Assembly: GCA_001485295.1 (NCBI GenBank)
Contig: BBOA01000007.1
Location: 1-64,000, forward strand
Direction of reading: 5' to 3'
DNA: 64,000 bases
DNA from: Type-B symbiont of Plautia stali
Lineage (GTDB): Bacteria; Pseudomonadota; Gammaproteobacteria; Enterobacterales; Enterobacteriaceae
Shown here piece after piece: positions 31,340 to 41,406 of this stretch. Position 1 is the stretch's first letter. Each line of letters starts with the position of its first letter. A model generated the notes under the pieces. That model had not been told where the DNA came from. It did not search any database and worked only from the letters and a program-made list of their open reading frames with translations. The position numbers and the translations under genes are program-made.

Positions 31340-33502
31340 CTAAGCGGTTTCCAGCTTCGCATAAGCGGCAACCAGCCACTTGATGCCCTGCCCCTGAAAC
31401 GCCACCTGCACGCGGCTGTGCTCGCCGCTGCCTTCCAGATTAATGATGGTACCTTCGCCGAATTTGGCATGCTTCACGCGCTGGCCTAGTGAGAAGCCGC
31501 TGTCACTTTTCGCGACCGGCGTGCCCATGCGCTGATGGCTGATCGGCCGGCTTACGCTGGCGCGCAGGCGCACCTCTTCGATGCATTCCTCCGGCAGCTC
31601 GCCGATAAAGCGCGACGGCCGGTGATAGACCTCTTTGCCGTAAAGCCGACGCGACTCGGCATAGGTCAGCGTCAGCTTCAGCATGGCGCGAGTCACGCCG
31701 ACATAGGCGAGACGGCGCTCCTCTTCCAAGCGGCCGCCCTCATCAATCGACATCTGACTCGGGAACATGCCCTCTTCCATGCCGACGATAAAGACTTGGC
31801 TGAATTCCAGTCCCTTCGCCGAGTGCAGCGTCATCAGCTGCACCGCGTCCTGCCACTTATCGGCCTGGCCTTCACCCGCTTCCAGCGCGGCGTGCGACAG
31901 AAACGCCTGCAGCGGCATCAGATCTTCGTCTTCATCCTGATAGCTGAACTGACGCGTCGCCGTCACCAGTTCCTCAAGGTTTTCGATACGCGCCTGGCCC
32001 TTTTCGCCTTTCTCCTGCTCATACATCACCCACAGGCCAGAGTCTTTAATCACGCGGTCGGTCTGTACATACAGCGGCATCTCGGCGGTTTCCGTCGCCA
32101 GTGAATCGACCAGCTCGCAGAAACGCTGCAGCGCCGAGGCAGCGCGGCCCACCAGCGCTTTGGTTTGCAGCAGCTCGCGCGCCGCCTGCCACAGCGTCAT
32201 CTGCCACTCGCGGGCGGTCTGACGCACTACATCGAGCGTGCGATCGCCCACGCCGCGCGTCGGCGTATTGACCACGCGCTCGAAGGCGGAGTCGTCGTTG
32301 CGGTTGGCGATCAGGCGCAGATAGGCAAGCACGTCCTTGATCTCCTGACGTTCGAAGAAGCGCATACCGCCGTAAATGCGGTACGGCATGCTGCTCTGCA
32401 GCAGCGCCTCTTCCAGCACGCGCGACTGGGCGTTGCTGCGGTAGAGAATGGCGCAGTCCTGCAGGGCGTTGCCGTTCTCCTGCCAAGTTTTGATGCGGTT
32501 GGTCACGAAGCGCGCTTCATCCAGCTCGTTGAAGGCGCAGTAGATGGAGACAGGGTCGCCGTCGCTGCCGTCGGTCCACAGCTCTTTGCCGAGACGACCG
32601 TTGTTGTTGGCGATCAGGACGTTGGCCGACTTCAGGATATTGTTGGTGGAGCGATAGTTCTGCTCGAGGCGAATGGTTTCCGCCGCTGGGAAATCCTGCA
32701 GAAAGCGCTGGATGTTCTCGACCTGCGCGCCGCGCCAGCCGTAAATCGACTGATCGTCGTCGCCGACGATAATCACCCGCCCGCTGTCGCCCGCCAGCAT
32801 GCGGATCCAGACATACTGAATGTTGTTGGTGTCCTGAAACTCATCCACCAAAATATTGCTGAAGCGTTCGCGATAATGATTGAGAATATGCGGCTTGTGC
32901 AGCCACAGCTCATGGGCGCGCAGCAGCAGTTCGGCGAAATCGACCAGCCCGGCGCGGTCGCACGCTTCCTGATATGCCTGATAGATGCACAGCCAAGTCT
33001 GCTCCACCGGATTGCCGTAGCTTTCGATATGTTTCGGGCGCAGCCCTTCATCTTTTTTGCCGTTGATGTACCACATGCTCTGACGCGCGGGCCACTGCTT
33101 CTCATCCAAGTTCATCGCCTTGATCAGGCGCTTCAGCAGGCGCAGCTGATCTTCGCTGTCGAGGATCTGAAAATCCTGCGGCAGGCCGGCGTCGAGATAG
33201 TGCGCGCGCAGCAGGCGATGGGCGAGGCAGTGGAAGGTGCCGATCCACATGCCGCCTTGGCTGCTGCCGATCAGCTGTTCGATACGGTGGCGCATCTCCG
33301 CCGCCGCTTTGTTAGTAAAGGTCACCGCCATAATCGAATAGGGCGAGCAGTTCTCTACCGACAGCAGCCAAGCGATACGGTGCACTAAGACGCGTGTTTT
33401 TCCGCTGCCCGCGCCTGCCAGCACCAGCAGGTTGCTGCGCAGCGCCGCCACGGCTTCGCGCTGTTTGTCATTCAAACCGTTCAGTAGATCAGAAAAATCC
33501 AT
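31340..33502 (-). CDS. uvrD: DNA helicase II UvrD
   Basis: 3'-5' superfamily 1A helicase for nucleotide excision and mismatch repair. Intact 720 residues from ATG at 33502 (MDFSDLLNGLNDKQREAV); an upstream in-frame ATG at 33568 precedes sequence not found in the family. Walker [19 protein letters not shown] (about 27-44), DEFQDTNNIQYVWIR (about 220-234), QSIYGWRGAQ (about 250-259) and motif VI region RLAYVGVTRAMLKLT (about 600-614). The C-terminal Tudor-like end (GQRVKHAKFGEG) is present. A LexA-like box lies upstream. It may carry extra load since rep is broken. Confidence 0.97.
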   Translation of the reverse strand: MDFSDLLNGLNDKQREAVAALRSNLLVLAGAGSGKTRVLVHRIAWLLSVENCSPYSIMAVTFTNKAAAEMRHRIEQLIGSSQGGMWIGTFHCLAHRLLRAHYLDAGLPQDFQILDSEDQLRLLKRLIKAMNLDEKQWPARQSMWYINGKKDEGLRPKHIESYGNPVEQTWLCIYQAYQEACDRAGLVDFAELLLRAHELWLHKPHILNHYRERFSNILVDEFQDTNNIQYVWIRMLAGDSGRVIIVGDDDQSIYGWRGAQVENIQRFLQDFPAAETIRLEQNYRSTNNILKSANVLIANNNGRLGKELWTDGSDGDPVSIYCAFNELDEARFVTNRIKTWQENGNALQDCAILYRSNAQSRVLEEALLQSSMPYRIYGGMRFFERQEIKDVLAYLRLIANRNDDSAFERVVNTPTRGVGDRTLDVVRQTAREWQMTLWQAARELLQTKALVGRAASALQRFCELVDSLATETAEMPLYVQTDRVIKDSGLWVMYEQEKGEKGQARIENLEELVTATRQFSYQDEDEDLMPLQAFLSHAALEAGEGQADKWQDAVQLMTLHSAKGLEFSQVFIVGMEEGMFPSQMSIDEGGRLEEERRLAYVGVTRAMLKLTLTYAESRRLYGKEVYHRPSRFIGELPEECIEEVRLRASVSRPISHQRMGTPVAKSDSGFSLGQRVKHAKFGEGTIINLEGSGEHSRVQVAFQGQGIKWLVAAYAKLETA

Positions 33503-33582
33503 TAAGCACCGTTTATCTAGGAGAACCAAAAGCGCACCCTGAATCATTCGGCTTGCGGCAAGGCGCATGACTCAGGGCGCGA

Positions 33583-33598
33583 CTGGATAAATATGCAG
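33583..33598. promoter_or_regulatory. Candidate LexA box upstream of uvrD
   Basis: CTGGATAAATATGCAG fits the CTG-N10-CAG core of the SOS box with an AT-rich centre, about 80 bases upstream of the uvrD start. uvrD is a known SOS gene in enterics. Confidence 0.55.
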
Positions 33599-33601
33599 CC
33601 A

Positions 33602-34318
33602 TTATAACAGTGAGGTCAGGGATGCCAATCGCGAAATTTCGACATGCGGTAACAGACGTGCATCGCTAATCTGCATCAGGTTGCCTCCGTGCAGGTTGAT
33701 CCAGCACGCCTGCATGCCGCAGCGCAGCGCGCCCGCCACGTCGGTGGTGAGATCGTCGCCGACGTGCAAAATCTGCTCTGGCGCCACGCCGAGCCGCTGC
33801 ATGGCGAGATGGTACATATCCTGATAAGGCTTCGCGCGGCCGTCCGGCCCGGCGCGCAGCGCGAACTGAAAATATTCGGCGATACCGAGCTGCTCGGGGT
33901 GCGCGTTGCCGTTGGTGATCGCCACCAGCGGAACTTCCGCGCCGAGCGCCTTCAACGTCTGATGCGTCTCTTCCGGCATCTCCACTTGGCTGCGCCAGTG
34001 GTGGAAGACATTCATGATCTCGTCCGCGCCTGCCGTCGCTTCCTGCGCCGGGAGCCCGGCGTTAAGCAGCGCCAGCTCGACCGAGCGTCGACGCCACTCC
34101 GATACGTCGTGGTAGATTTCCGGCTCACACGCCAGCAGCTCGTCGCGCAGCGCCTGATAATCCCGTGGCGTGAACTCTCGTAGCGCCGGATGATAGGCCT
34201 GCAGCGCCGCATGCGATTCGGCGGTGGTTTTGCGGATAACGGGATAGTTATCGTAGAGCGTATCGTCGAGATCGAAGGTGATCGCCTTAACGGCGCGTAG
34301 CGGACGGTAAAACTTCAT
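33602..34318 (-). CDS. yigB: HAD-family 5-amino-6-(5-phospho-D-ribitylamino)uracil phosphatase YigB
   Basis: HAD-superfamily phosphatase; in E. coli it acts on the riboflavin-pathway intermediate and on FMN. Intact 238 residues, exactly the family length. Motif [13 protein letters not shown] (about 13-24), motif II VAITNGN (about 133-139), motif III with the conserved Lys in [13 protein letters not shown] (about 156-168), motif [17 protein letters not shown] (about 178-192). Its ATG overlaps the xerC stop, within the string lptM-dapF-yigA-xerC-yigB. Confidence 0.95.
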   Translation of the reverse strand: MKFYRPLRAVKAITFDLDDTLYDNYPVIRKTTAESHAALQAYHPALREFTPRDYQALRDELLACEPEIYHDVSEWRRRSVELALLNAGLPAQEATAGADEIMNVFHHWRSQVEMPEETHQTLKALGAEVPLVAITNGNAHPEQLGIAEYFQFALRAGPDGRAKPYQDMYHLAMQRLGVAPEQILHVGDDLTTDVAGALRCGMQACWINLHGGNLMQISDARLLPHVEISRLASLTSLL

Positions 34319-34965
34319 TCTTTCTTTCCTCGTTTGGCGCGGGGATGCGCAGCGTCATACACCGTCGCTAGATGCTGGAAATCGAGATGGGTATAGATCT
34401 GCGTGGTGGAGAGACTGGCGTGGCCTAGCAGCTCCTGCACTGCGCGCAGATCGCCGCTCGACTCCAGCAGATGCGTGGCGAATGAGTGGCGTAGCTTGTG
34501 CGGATGGATATGGCTAGCGATGCCCTGCTTTACGCCCCATTCTGCGAAGCGTTTCTGCACGTTGTGCGCCGCCAGCGGATCGTTAAGGTCGATCTCCAGC
34601 AGCTGACTCACCTCGTCGACGTCGACATTTTTCGGCAGACGACGGGCGTTGCGCGGCGTGGAGACCCCTTTAGCGGGATTAGCGGAGAGTTTGCCTTGGC
34701 TGACCTGCCAGTCGAGAAAACTGCGCAGCGCCGAGAGACGCAGCGCGAGGCTACTGGCGCATAACCCGGCGCGACGACTACGCGACACCATGCTGCGCAC
34801 CTGCGCAGGCTCCAGCGTCGCCCAGCTGTCAAGCTTCATCTCCTCGGCCATGTCGGTCAGCGTCGCCAGCTGGCGCGCGTAGTTTTCTTGGGTTAGCGGG
34901 CTGAGCTGACGCTCGATCTTGAGATAGCGCAGGAATTCATCGACGACAGCCTGCAGCGCGCTCAT
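34315..34965 (-). pseudogene. xerC: xerC, tyrosine recombinase with large in-frame deletion (probably inactive)
   Basis: XerC acts with XerD at dif to resolve chromosome dimers. The frame is open from ATG at 34965 ([20 protein letters not shown]) to the stop at 34315, but gives 216 residues instead of about 298. After DLNDPLA (about 126-132) the sequence jumps to [11 protein letters not shown], so about 82 residues are missing in frame. The missing part carries the first catalytic Arg and the beta-hairpin Lys (R148 and K172 in E. coli). The later catalytic residues remain: HPHKLRHSF (H156, R159), LGHA (H182) and the Tyr nucleophile QIYTHLDF (Y191). The recombinase is very unlikely to be active. 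It overlaps yigB and yigA, so the operon is otherwise undisturbed. Confidence 0.85.
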
Positions 34966-35657
34966 GCGCGTTCCACCCAGCGCGACAGCAGCTCCGGCAT
35001 CATCTGCGCTAGATACTGTATCAGCAGCGTGCCCATGCCAGCTTGGTAGTGCTGGCTGTCGCGACTGCTGAAGATCAGCACGCCCAGCTCGCCGCGCTCG
35101 CCCATCAGCGACATCGCCACGGAGCCGATAGCTTTGGCCTGTGGCAGCAGCTCCTGGCCGTTCAGGCTGCCGAGAAAATGGTGTTGCTGGCCGAAACGCT
35201 GGATGCGCAGCAGCTCGAACACCTGACGCGACAGGCCGAGCTGAACGAATTCCGAAGGCGCGCCCAGCCGCCACTGGTTGGCGAAAAGGCGCAGATTGAC
35301 GCCCGCCAGTCCCAGTTCGCGCGCCCAGCGCTGTAGCCGATTAAGCATATCCTGCAGCGAGCCGGCCGCCGCTAGATGTCCCTGCAGCGCTAGCAGCCGA
35401 TCAAACAGCTCCTGATTGGCGCTCGCCTGCTCCAGCAGCAGCGTGATCTCCTCCTCTAGCCGCTGAATATGGTTGCGCTGGCGCGCCATATACCACTCCA
35501 CCAGCGATACGCTGCCGCGCACCGGATGCGGCACTGCCATCTGTTCGACCTGGCGCGCGTTGCGGATAAAGAAGTCGGGATTTTGCTGCAGATAATCGTT
35601 AACAGCCTGATCGTCCAGCAGGAGCGTATTGTCAGCCTGCTCTTCGATATTTTTCAT
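34962..35657 (-). CDS. yigA: DUF484 family protein YigA
   Basis: Conserved GAF-like DUF484 protein of unknown function, always between dapF and xerC in enterics. Intact, about 231 residues from ATG at 35657 ([14 protein letters not shown]). Family blocks: [18 protein letters not shown] (about 23-40), [20 protein letters not shown] (about 43-62), [16 protein letters not shown] (about 109-124) and [12 protein letters not shown] (about 173-184). A coiled segment spans about 60-85. Its start overlaps the dapF stop and its stop overlaps the xerC start, so translational coupling is likely. Confidence 0.92.
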   Translation of the reverse strand: MKNIEEQADNTLLLDDQAVNDYLQQNPDFFIRNARQVEQMAVPHPVRGSVSLVEWYMARQRNHIQRLEEEITLLLEQASANQELFDRLLALQGHLAAAGSLQDMLNRLQRWARELGLAGVNLRLFANQWRLGAPSEFVQLGLSRQVFELLRIQRFGQQHHFLGSLNGQELLPQAKAIGSVAMSLMGERGELGVLIFSSRDSQHYQAGMGTLLIQYLAQMMPELLSRWVERA

Positions 35658-36478
35658 AGATGAATAAACCCATCGTAAACGTGTGTGGCGGGGCCGGTCA
35701 TAAACAGCGGCTGACCTGCTCCTTTCCAAGCGATATGCAGCGTGCCGCCCGGGAGATCGACGCGCACTTTCGGCGACAAAATGCCCTGCTGAACGCCGCA
35801 GGCGACCGCAGCGCAGGCGCCGCTGCCGCACGCTTGGGTTTCGCCCGCGCCGCGCTCGTAGACGCGCAGGCGAATATGCTCCGGCGAAACCACTTCCATA
35901 AAGCCGACGTTGACGCGCTCGGGAAAGCGTTCGTGGCTCTCCAGCAACGGGCCGAGGGTCTCGACCGCGGCGGTCTGGACGCTATCGACCTGGATCACGC
36001 AGTGCGGATTGCTCATCGACACCGCGCCGAACATCACTGTCTGTTCGGCGACGCGCAGCAGATAGAGATTTTCCGCTTTATTGGCGCGAAACGGCACCTG
36101 CTGCGGTTCGAAATTAGGCTCGTCCATATTGACGCGCACCAGTTCGTCCGGCGTCACGCTCAGCACCATGCGCCCAGTCTGTGTGCTGACGCGGATCTCG
36201 CTTTTATTGGTCAGCCCTTTTAGCCGCACAAAACGGGCGAAACAGCGCGCACCGTTGCCGCACTGTGCCACTTCGCTGCCGTCGGCGTTGAAGATGCGAT
36301 AGTGAAAGTCGAGATCGGGATCGTAAGGCGGTTCGACGATCAGCAGCTGATCGAAACCGATCCCCAAATGGCGATCCGCCAGCCAGCGAATCAACTCCGG
36401 CGAAAAAAAGACGTTTTGCGTCACAGCGTCGACTACCATAACGTCGTTGCCGAGGCCGTGCATTTTGGAGAACTGCAT
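35654..36478 (-). CDS. dapF: Diaminopimelate epimerase DapF
   Basis: Converts LL- to meso-diaminopimelate for peptidoglycan and lysine. Intact 274 residues, the standard length. Both catalytic cysteines are present in their motifs: [18 protein letters not shown] (about 71-88) and [16 protein letters not shown] (about 213-228). It begins [19 protein letters not shown]. It lies 29 bases downstream of lptM and overlaps yigA. Confidence 0.97.
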   Translation of the reverse strand: MQFSKMHGLGNDVMVVDAVTQNVFFSPELIRWLADRHLGIGFDQLLIVEPPYDPDLDFHYRIFNADGSEVAQCGNGARCFARFVRLKGLTNKSEIRVSTQTGRMVLSVTPDELVRVNMDEPNFEPQQVPFRANKAENLYLLRVAEQTVMFGAVSMSNPHCVIQVDSVQTAAVETLGPLLESHERFPERVNVGFMEVVSPEHIRLRVYERGAGETQACGSGACAAVACGVQQGILSPKVRVDLPGGTLHIAWKGAGQPLFMTGPATHVYDGFIHL

Positions 36479-36507
36479 TTTTTACTCTGCCAAGTGCGCC
36501 ATTACGA

Positions 36508-36714
36508 TTAGTCTGCTGACATGCTGGCGTTGCCACCGCTCACCAGTCCGTTGGTATCGGCCTGCGCCGCACGCTGTTGCTGCCGATCAGCTTGCTGAGG
36601 ATTTTGCGTCTTCGGCTGGGCGGTGGGTGGGAAATAAAGCGGTCCTTTTAGTCCACAGCCTGCCAAGCTCGCGAGTGCCAGAGTCATTGCCAACAGGATT
36701 TTTACTGTCTTCAT
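36508..36714 (-). CDS. lptM: LPS-transport lipoprotein LptM (YifL)
   Basis: Small outer membrane lipoprotein that helps LptD assembly. 68 residues: a signal peptide with lipobox LAGC (LALASLAGCGLKGPLYFPP, Cys at about residue 20) followed by the family signature GCGLKGPLYFPP and a variable Gln-rich tail. It lies upstream of dapF. In most enterics cyaY stands between lptM and cyaA; here only 124 bases remain there and no cyaY sequence is recognisable. Confidence 0.92.
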   Translation of the reverse strand: MKTVKILLAMTLALASLAGCGLKGPLYFPPTAQPKTQNPQQADRQQQRAAQADTNGLVSGGNASMSAD

Positions 36715-36838
36715 TTTTTCTGCTCTTCTGTCCTTAACCTAGTTGCTTATCATCGCAGTTGAAGATGGAAAAGCAACAGGAATACCCGCATTTCACGTGC
36801 GCGCAGCGACAGTTCAACAGGGAAAGGGCCGTGCGGCG

Positions 36839-39394
36839 TCAGTGCACCTGATAGCGCGGCTGATAGTCGCCGTTATCGTTGTCCGGCTGCATCGCGCAGA
36901 GCTGAGCCAGCGTCTGGCTGCGAAACGGGATCACCTGGAAGCGATCGCCGGTACTCACGATCTGATAGAACTGCGGTAGATTGAAATTGATAAAGCTGGA
37001 GCCATAGGTAAAGCGATCGTGCGACGAGGAGTAGAAACGGCTGACGTCGCGCACCAGCTCCTCTTTGCTGCCTTCGCAGTGGTGATAGACCTCGACGCGG
37101 TTGGTTTCATCCAGAATATAGATGTTGAACCCCTGCTCGTCGGTAGTCTCTTCGAAAAAGAACTGAATAATGCCTTCGCTGGCGTAGCCGTTCACCACCG
37201 ACGGCAGCGGCGTCTGGTTAGATTCGACTTTAATCGACAGGCCGTGCAGCTTGTTGTTGGAGATGCCGCCGTAGAATTCCACCGCGTTTTCTAGCTTCTG
37301 CACCGAGACGCTCATGCGTTCGAAGAAGAGTCCCCACGTCTGGCCCGCCATCCGTAGCGCCTTGAAGCGGCCCGGTTCCTGACGCGTACTGGAGAGGCGC
37401 AGCTCAATGCATTCGGAGACCAGCTGCTGAACGCGAGTGCGGATCAGCCCGCGCAAATGCTGGCTATAACAGAAGACTTCCACCGTATCCGGCGGTGCGG
37501 CGTCCTGATGCATTTTGCCCAAGATGGTTTTCAACGCTTCGATCATCGCCTGTTCGCCGCTAAAATGCAGCGTACGCACTTCATTCCAAGAATTGCGGTA
37601 GAGCAGATCGATGCTGCCGATCAGACACTGCTGCTGACCGAAGCTAAAGACGTCGAGCTTACGGAAGTCGAAGTGCACTACCTGATTGCGGAATGCGGAA
37701 GTCGGATCGTGCTCAAGGTTGACGATAATCGCCAAGTGGCGGATTTCACACGGGCTGTAGAGCGCCTTCGGCGTCGGCGCAGGCAGACGCAGCGGAAAGT
37801 GCGAAGAGACGTCGCTCACCAGCTCCTGCAGGCGCGCCAGATCGCAGATCCCGTTGCCTTTGATATGCAGCCGCGTTTTGCTAGTCATTAAGCCATTGAA
37901 CCATGCCCAAGCCACCAGCTTGTTCAGGTAGCGATTATACTCCAGCGGCTGATGGCTGATGATGAAACTCATGCCCAGCGCCTGGTTATAGAGATACCAG
38001 CCTGCGCGATTAGCGCGGCCCGCCGGCACGTGAATAAAGGTCAGGTTCTCTTCCGAGAGATCAGGCGAAATCTGCGGATTGACCAGCGTGACCTTGCCCG
38101 GCAGCTCTTCGAACGCGGCGTACAGTTTACGCGTCAGCACCCCGATATCCTGCGGACTCGCGCTAACGCTTAAATTGTTGCGGCGCGCGAAGCGGATCAG
38201 GTTGCAATAGCTCTGCATCATCGCATCCAGCAGCTCGTTATGCGCATCGCGCACGCGTTCGATTTTCCAGCCGCCGCGGTTGTCGAGTATCGCTAGTTTC
38301 TCTTCGTCCCAGTCCCACTCTTTCACCAGCTGCGACAGGATCTCGCGGCGCCAGCCTGAGCGGCTGACATTTTCGTCGGCACTCAGCTTCTCACACACCT
38401 TAAGATAGAAACAGCGGCGCACCAGATCGAGGCGCGGCTGATCGTCCACGCTGGTCAGGTAGTGCGCCACACGCTCCAGCATCATGCAGTAGGGATCGAG
38501 TCCAAAGCTGACGATTTGGCCGTCGTGCAAGCGCTGTTTAATATCCATTGCCAGTAGTTGCGTATTGGGATACTCCCAGCTGTAGGCTTCCAGCAGCAGG
38601 GTTTTCAGCACCGCCTTATAAGGCGAGTCGATGCTTTTATAGAGCTGCCACAGGCTGGCGCCGAAATACTCTTCCGCTGACAGCGTGCCCAGTCCGCCCA
38701 GATCGAGCCACTCGTTAGGCGTCAGCACGCCCTGCGCGTAGAGCGACATCACATAGTCGTCGTAGTGATGCTCTTCCTCGCACGGCACCATATTCCACAG
38801 AATGCGTTTGCCCGCCATGCGCACGGCTGTACGGTAGAACTCGTCCAGCAGCAAAATATGCTGGGTCGAGCCGCAGTCTTCCGCGCCCAGGCAGCCGCTC
38901 TCGTTATGACGGAAGCGGTTTTCATCAATCAGGAAGAAGCTGACTTCCACGCCCATCGAGACGCACCACTTCTGCAACAGTATGCACTTGCGCTGCAGGT
39001 CGAGGCGTTCTTCATTATCGAGCCAAGATTGATGGCAGACCCAGATATCGAGGTCGGAGAGGCTGTTCTGCCCGACCGACGACGTGCTGCCCATCGAATA
39101 AATGCCGGTAATCGGCATTTCGCCGCTGCGCGACATATCCAGCGTCAGCTCGCGATTGCCCGCCAGCTCGCGCATCAGCGCCAGCTGGTTTTCTTCAGGC
39201 GTGAAGAAGCTGATGCCTCGAGGAACGTTACCGTCAAAGTAACCAGGCATCAGCGGGTGATTATAATGTAGTAAGATCGGCAGCAGACTGTATACGTGCT
39301 GGAAAGCAGGTCCCATTGCAGCCAGCGCGCGATCGACGCGCAGCTGGTTAATGGCATCCAGTCTCTGTTTCAGTGTCTCAATGTAGAGGTACAA
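36839..39394 (-). CDS. cyaA: Class I adenylate cyclase CyaA
   Basis: Makes cAMP, controlled by the glucose phosphotransferase system. Intact 851 residues (family about 848). The start is TTG at 39394 (encoding [20 protein letters not shown]), the same unusual weak start as in E. coli, which limits translation. The catalytic domain includes [20 protein letters not shown] (about 100-119) with the metal-binding Asp pair; the C-terminal half is the glucose-sensing regulatory domain. A candidate CRP site lies about 100 bases upstream, consistent with known feedback repression. Confidence 0.97.
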   Translation of the reverse strand: MYLYIETLKQRLDAINQLRVDRALAAMGPAFQHVYSLLPILLHYNHPLMPGYFDGNVPRGISFFTPEENQLALMRELAGNRELTLDMSRSGEMPITGIYSMGSTSSVGQNSLSDLDIWVCHQSWLDNEERLDLQRKCILLQKWCVSMGVEVSFFLIDENRFRHNESGCLGAEDCGSTQHILLLDEFYRTAVRMAGKRILWNMVPCEEEHHYDDYVMSLYAQGVLTPNEWLDLGGLGTLSAEEYFGASLWQLYKSIDSPYKAVLKTLLLEAYSWEYPNTQLLAMDIKQRLHDGQIVSFGLDPYCMMLERVAHYLTSVDDQPRLDLVRRCFYLKVCEKLSADENVSRSGWRREILSQLVKEWDWDEEKLAILDNRGGWKIERVRDAHNELLDAMMQSYCNLIRFARRNNLSVSASPQDIGVLTRKLYAAFEELPGKVTLVNPQISPDLSEENLTFIHVPAGRANRAGWYLYNQALGMSFIISHQPLEYNRYLNKLVAWAWFNGLMTSKTRLHIKGNGICDLARLQELVSDVSSHFPLRLPAPTPKALYSPCEIRHLAIIVNLEHDPTSAFRNQVVHFDFRKLDVFSFGQQQCLIGSIDLLYRNSWNEVRTLHFSGEQAMIEALKTILGKMHQDAAPPDTVEVFCYSQHLRGLIRTRVQQLVSECIELRLSSTRQEPGRFKALRMAGQTWGLFFERMSVSVQKLENAVEFYGGISNNKLHGLSIKVESNQTPLPSVVNGYASEGIIQFFFEETTDEQGFNIYILDETNRVEVYHHCEGSKEELVRDVSRFYSSSHDRFTYGSSFINFNLPQFYQIVSTGDRFQVIPFRSQTLAQLCAMQPDNDNGDYQPRYQVH

Positions 39395-39712
39395 GACGTT
39401 TCGCCTGATTGTCCCAGTGTTTAAGCAACCTGTTTCCTAAACCTGCCGCTTAGTAATCGAAAAAGGTGGGCAGATTATTGCTGGAAACGTGATCAATCTA
39501 ACGCCTGGCAGATTGACTGTAAAGAAATTTGTGCTACTTAACAGTTTAGCACGTTCCTGTTCGCGTCCTGCGCTTTTAGACACTGCTTCCCGCGTTATCC
39601 TCTGTTGCGGGGCGGATGTCACCGCTAGTACGGGCAAATAATCCGTTGAAACTGTCAGCCATCAGCCGACTAATGATAGGATATTCGGTGAACGATCAAA
39701 ATGGTTAACAGC
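39395..39712. promoter_or_regulatory. Divergent cyaA/hemC control region with CRP-like site
   Basis: A 318-base AT-rich gap without genes. On the minus strand CGTTA-GATTGA-TCACG (39488-39503) resembles the CRP operator known over the cyaA promoter in E. coli, including the flanking TTGATCACGTTT. Candidate sigma-70 elements exist in both directions, but I could not choose one with confidence. Confidence 0.6.
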
Positions 39713-40654
39713 ATGTTAAACAAAATTTTCAGAATTGCTACAAGACAAAGTCCTCTTGCGCTCTGGCAGGCACATTATGTCCAGAGGCGTCTGATGGCCG
39801 CGCACCCCGGCCTGCGCGTAGAGCTGGTGACGATGGTGACCAAAGGTGACATTATACTGGATACGCCGCTGGCGAAAGTGGGCGGTAAGGGGCTGTTTGT
39901 CAAAGAGCTTGAGCTGGCGATGCTGGAAAATCGAGCCGAGCTCGCGGTTCATTCAATGAAAGATGTGCCGGTCGCGTTCCCTGAGGGATTAGGGCTGGTT
40001 ACGATTTGCGAGCGCGAAGATCCGCGCGACGCCTTCGTCTCAAACCACTATGACTCGCTTGACGCTCTGCCGCAGGGCGCAGTGGTCGGCACCTCCAGCC
40101 TGCGTCGCCAGAGTCAGATAAGCGAACGCCGGCCGGATCTAGTGATCCGCTCGCTGCGCGGCAACGTCGGCACCCGCCTATCGAAACTCGATGCGGGCGA
40201 CTATAATGCCATTATTCTGGCGACCGCCGGGCTAAAACGCTTGGATCTCGAATCACGCATCCGCCAGCCGCTGCCGCCGGAAATCTCCTTGCCCGCCGTG
40301 GGTCAGGGCGCGGTCGGCATTGAGTGCCGTCTTGACGACAGCGGGCTGATCGGCCTGCTGCAGACGCTCAACCATGACGACACCGCCATCTGTGTTAAGG
40401 CCGAACGCGCGATGAACACGCGGCTGGAAGGCGGCTGCCAAGTGCCGATCGGCAGCTTCGCGCTGCTGGAAGACAACCAGCTCTGGCTGCGCGGCCTAGT
40501 CGGCGCGCCGGACAGCAGCGTAATGGTGCGTGGCGAACGCCGCGGCCCGCGCGCCGAGGCGGAAGCGATTGGCATTTCGCTCGCCGACGAGCTGCTCGCT
40601 AACGGCGCACGCGATATCCTGCGCGATATCTATCAAGGGCAGCCGCCTGCATGA
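39713..40654 (+). CDS. hemC: Porphobilinogen deaminase HemC
   Basis: Polymerises four porphobilinogens to hydroxymethylbilane. Intact 313 residues, the family length, from ATG at 39713 ([19 protein letters not shown]); the ATG 12 bases upstream is less likely. [13 protein letters not shown] (about 79-91) holds the catalytic Asp, and [13 protein letters not shown] (about 236-248) holds the Cys that carries the dipyrromethane cofactor. First gene of hemCDXY; it overlaps hemD by 4 bases. It contains no intact CCWGG but three CTWGG/CCWAG sites (see findings). Confidence 0.97.
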   Translation: MLNKIFRIATRQSPLALWQAHYVQRRLMAAHPGLRVELVTMVTKGDIILDTPLAKVGGKGLFVKELELAMLENRAELAVHSMKDVPVAFPEGLGLVTICEREDPRDAFVSNHYDSLDALPQGAVVGTSSLRRQSQISERRPDLVIRSLRGNVGTRLSKLDAGDYNAIILATAGLKRLDLESRIRQPLPPEISLPAVGQGAVGIECRLDDSGLIGLLQTLNHDDTAICVKAERAMNTRLEGGCQVPIGSFALLEDNQLWLRGLVGAPDSSVMVRGERRGPRAEAEAIGISLADELLANGARDILRDIYQGQPPA

Positions 40655-41391
40655 CTATCCTAGTCACGCGCTCAGAACCCGCCGCCAGCGAGCTGGCGAC
40701 CCGCCTGCTCAGCCTTGGCCGCGAGGCTTGGACGCTGCCGCTGATCGAGTTTGCGCCGGGCGCCGACCTTGATCGCCTGCCGCAGCAGCTCGCCGCGTTA
40801 CGCACCGGCGACCTAGCTTTCCTGCTATCGCAGCAGGTGATCCGCCATGCGCAGCCTGTGCTAGCACGTCACAACGCAGCGTGGCCCGCAGACGTAGACT
40901 ATTATGCAATTGGTCGCAGCACCGCGCTGGCGTTTCACACCGCCAGCGGTCGACACGTTGACTATCCGCACACGCAGGAAACCAGCGAAGCGCTGATCAA
41001 CTTGGCGGCGCTGCAGCGGGTATCCCGTAAGAAAGCGCTGATTTTAAGAGGAAACTCAGGGCGAGAACTGCTGGCGGAAACGCTGATCGTGCGTGGCGCC
41101 GAGATCGCTTTCAGCCAGTGCTATCAGCGCTGTCAGAAGCATTACGATGGCGCTATTGAGGGTCAACGCTGGCGCAACCGTGGCATCACGACGCTAGTGG
41201 TCAGCAGCGGTGAAATGTTACAACAGCTATTTTCTCTGTTCCCCGCGATCGATCGCGAGGAATGGTTATTACGCTGTCGACTGGTTGTCGTCAGCGAACG
41301 TTTGGCTACGCTAGCCAGTGAGCTGGGCTGGCAGGATATTCAGGTAGCCGATGGTGCCGATAACGATGCGCTGCTGCGCACGTTACGCTGA
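40651..41391 (+). CDS. hemD: Uroporphyrinogen-III synthase HemD
   Basis: Cyclises hydroxymethylbilane to uroporphyrinogen III. Intact 246 residues, the family length, beginning [19 protein letters not shown]. Family features: [20 protein letters not shown] (about 31-50), [14 protein letters not shown] (about 89-102), [20 protein letters not shown] (about 131-150) and [17 protein letters not shown] (about 181-197). Overlaps hemC; hemX follows after 15 bases. Confidence 0.95.
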   Translation: MTILVTRSEPAASELATRLLSLGREAWTLPLIEFAPGADLDRLPQQLAALRTGDLAFLLSQQVIRHAQPVLARHNAAWPADVDYYAIGRSTALAFHTASGRHVDYPHTQETSEALINLAALQRVSRKKALILRGNSGRELLAETLIVRGAEIAFSQCYQRCQKHYDGAIEGQRWRNRGITTLVVSSGEMLQQLFSLFPAIDREEWLLRCRLVVVSERLATLASELGWQDIQVADGADNDALLRTLR

Positions 41392-41406
41392 ACTTAATCA
41401 TGGGAT

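Noticed and set aside
32165-33388. Long open frame of about 400 codons on the plus strand
   Set aside because: Antisense to uvrD, no recognisable domain, no ribosome binding site; a composition artefact. The same holds for frames opposite metE (18447-19400), wecE (49345-50454) and wecC (53226-54125).
34966-35274. N-terminal extension of XerC to 319 residues
   Set aside because: It lies within yigA in another frame and is not conserved; the conserved start is at 34965.
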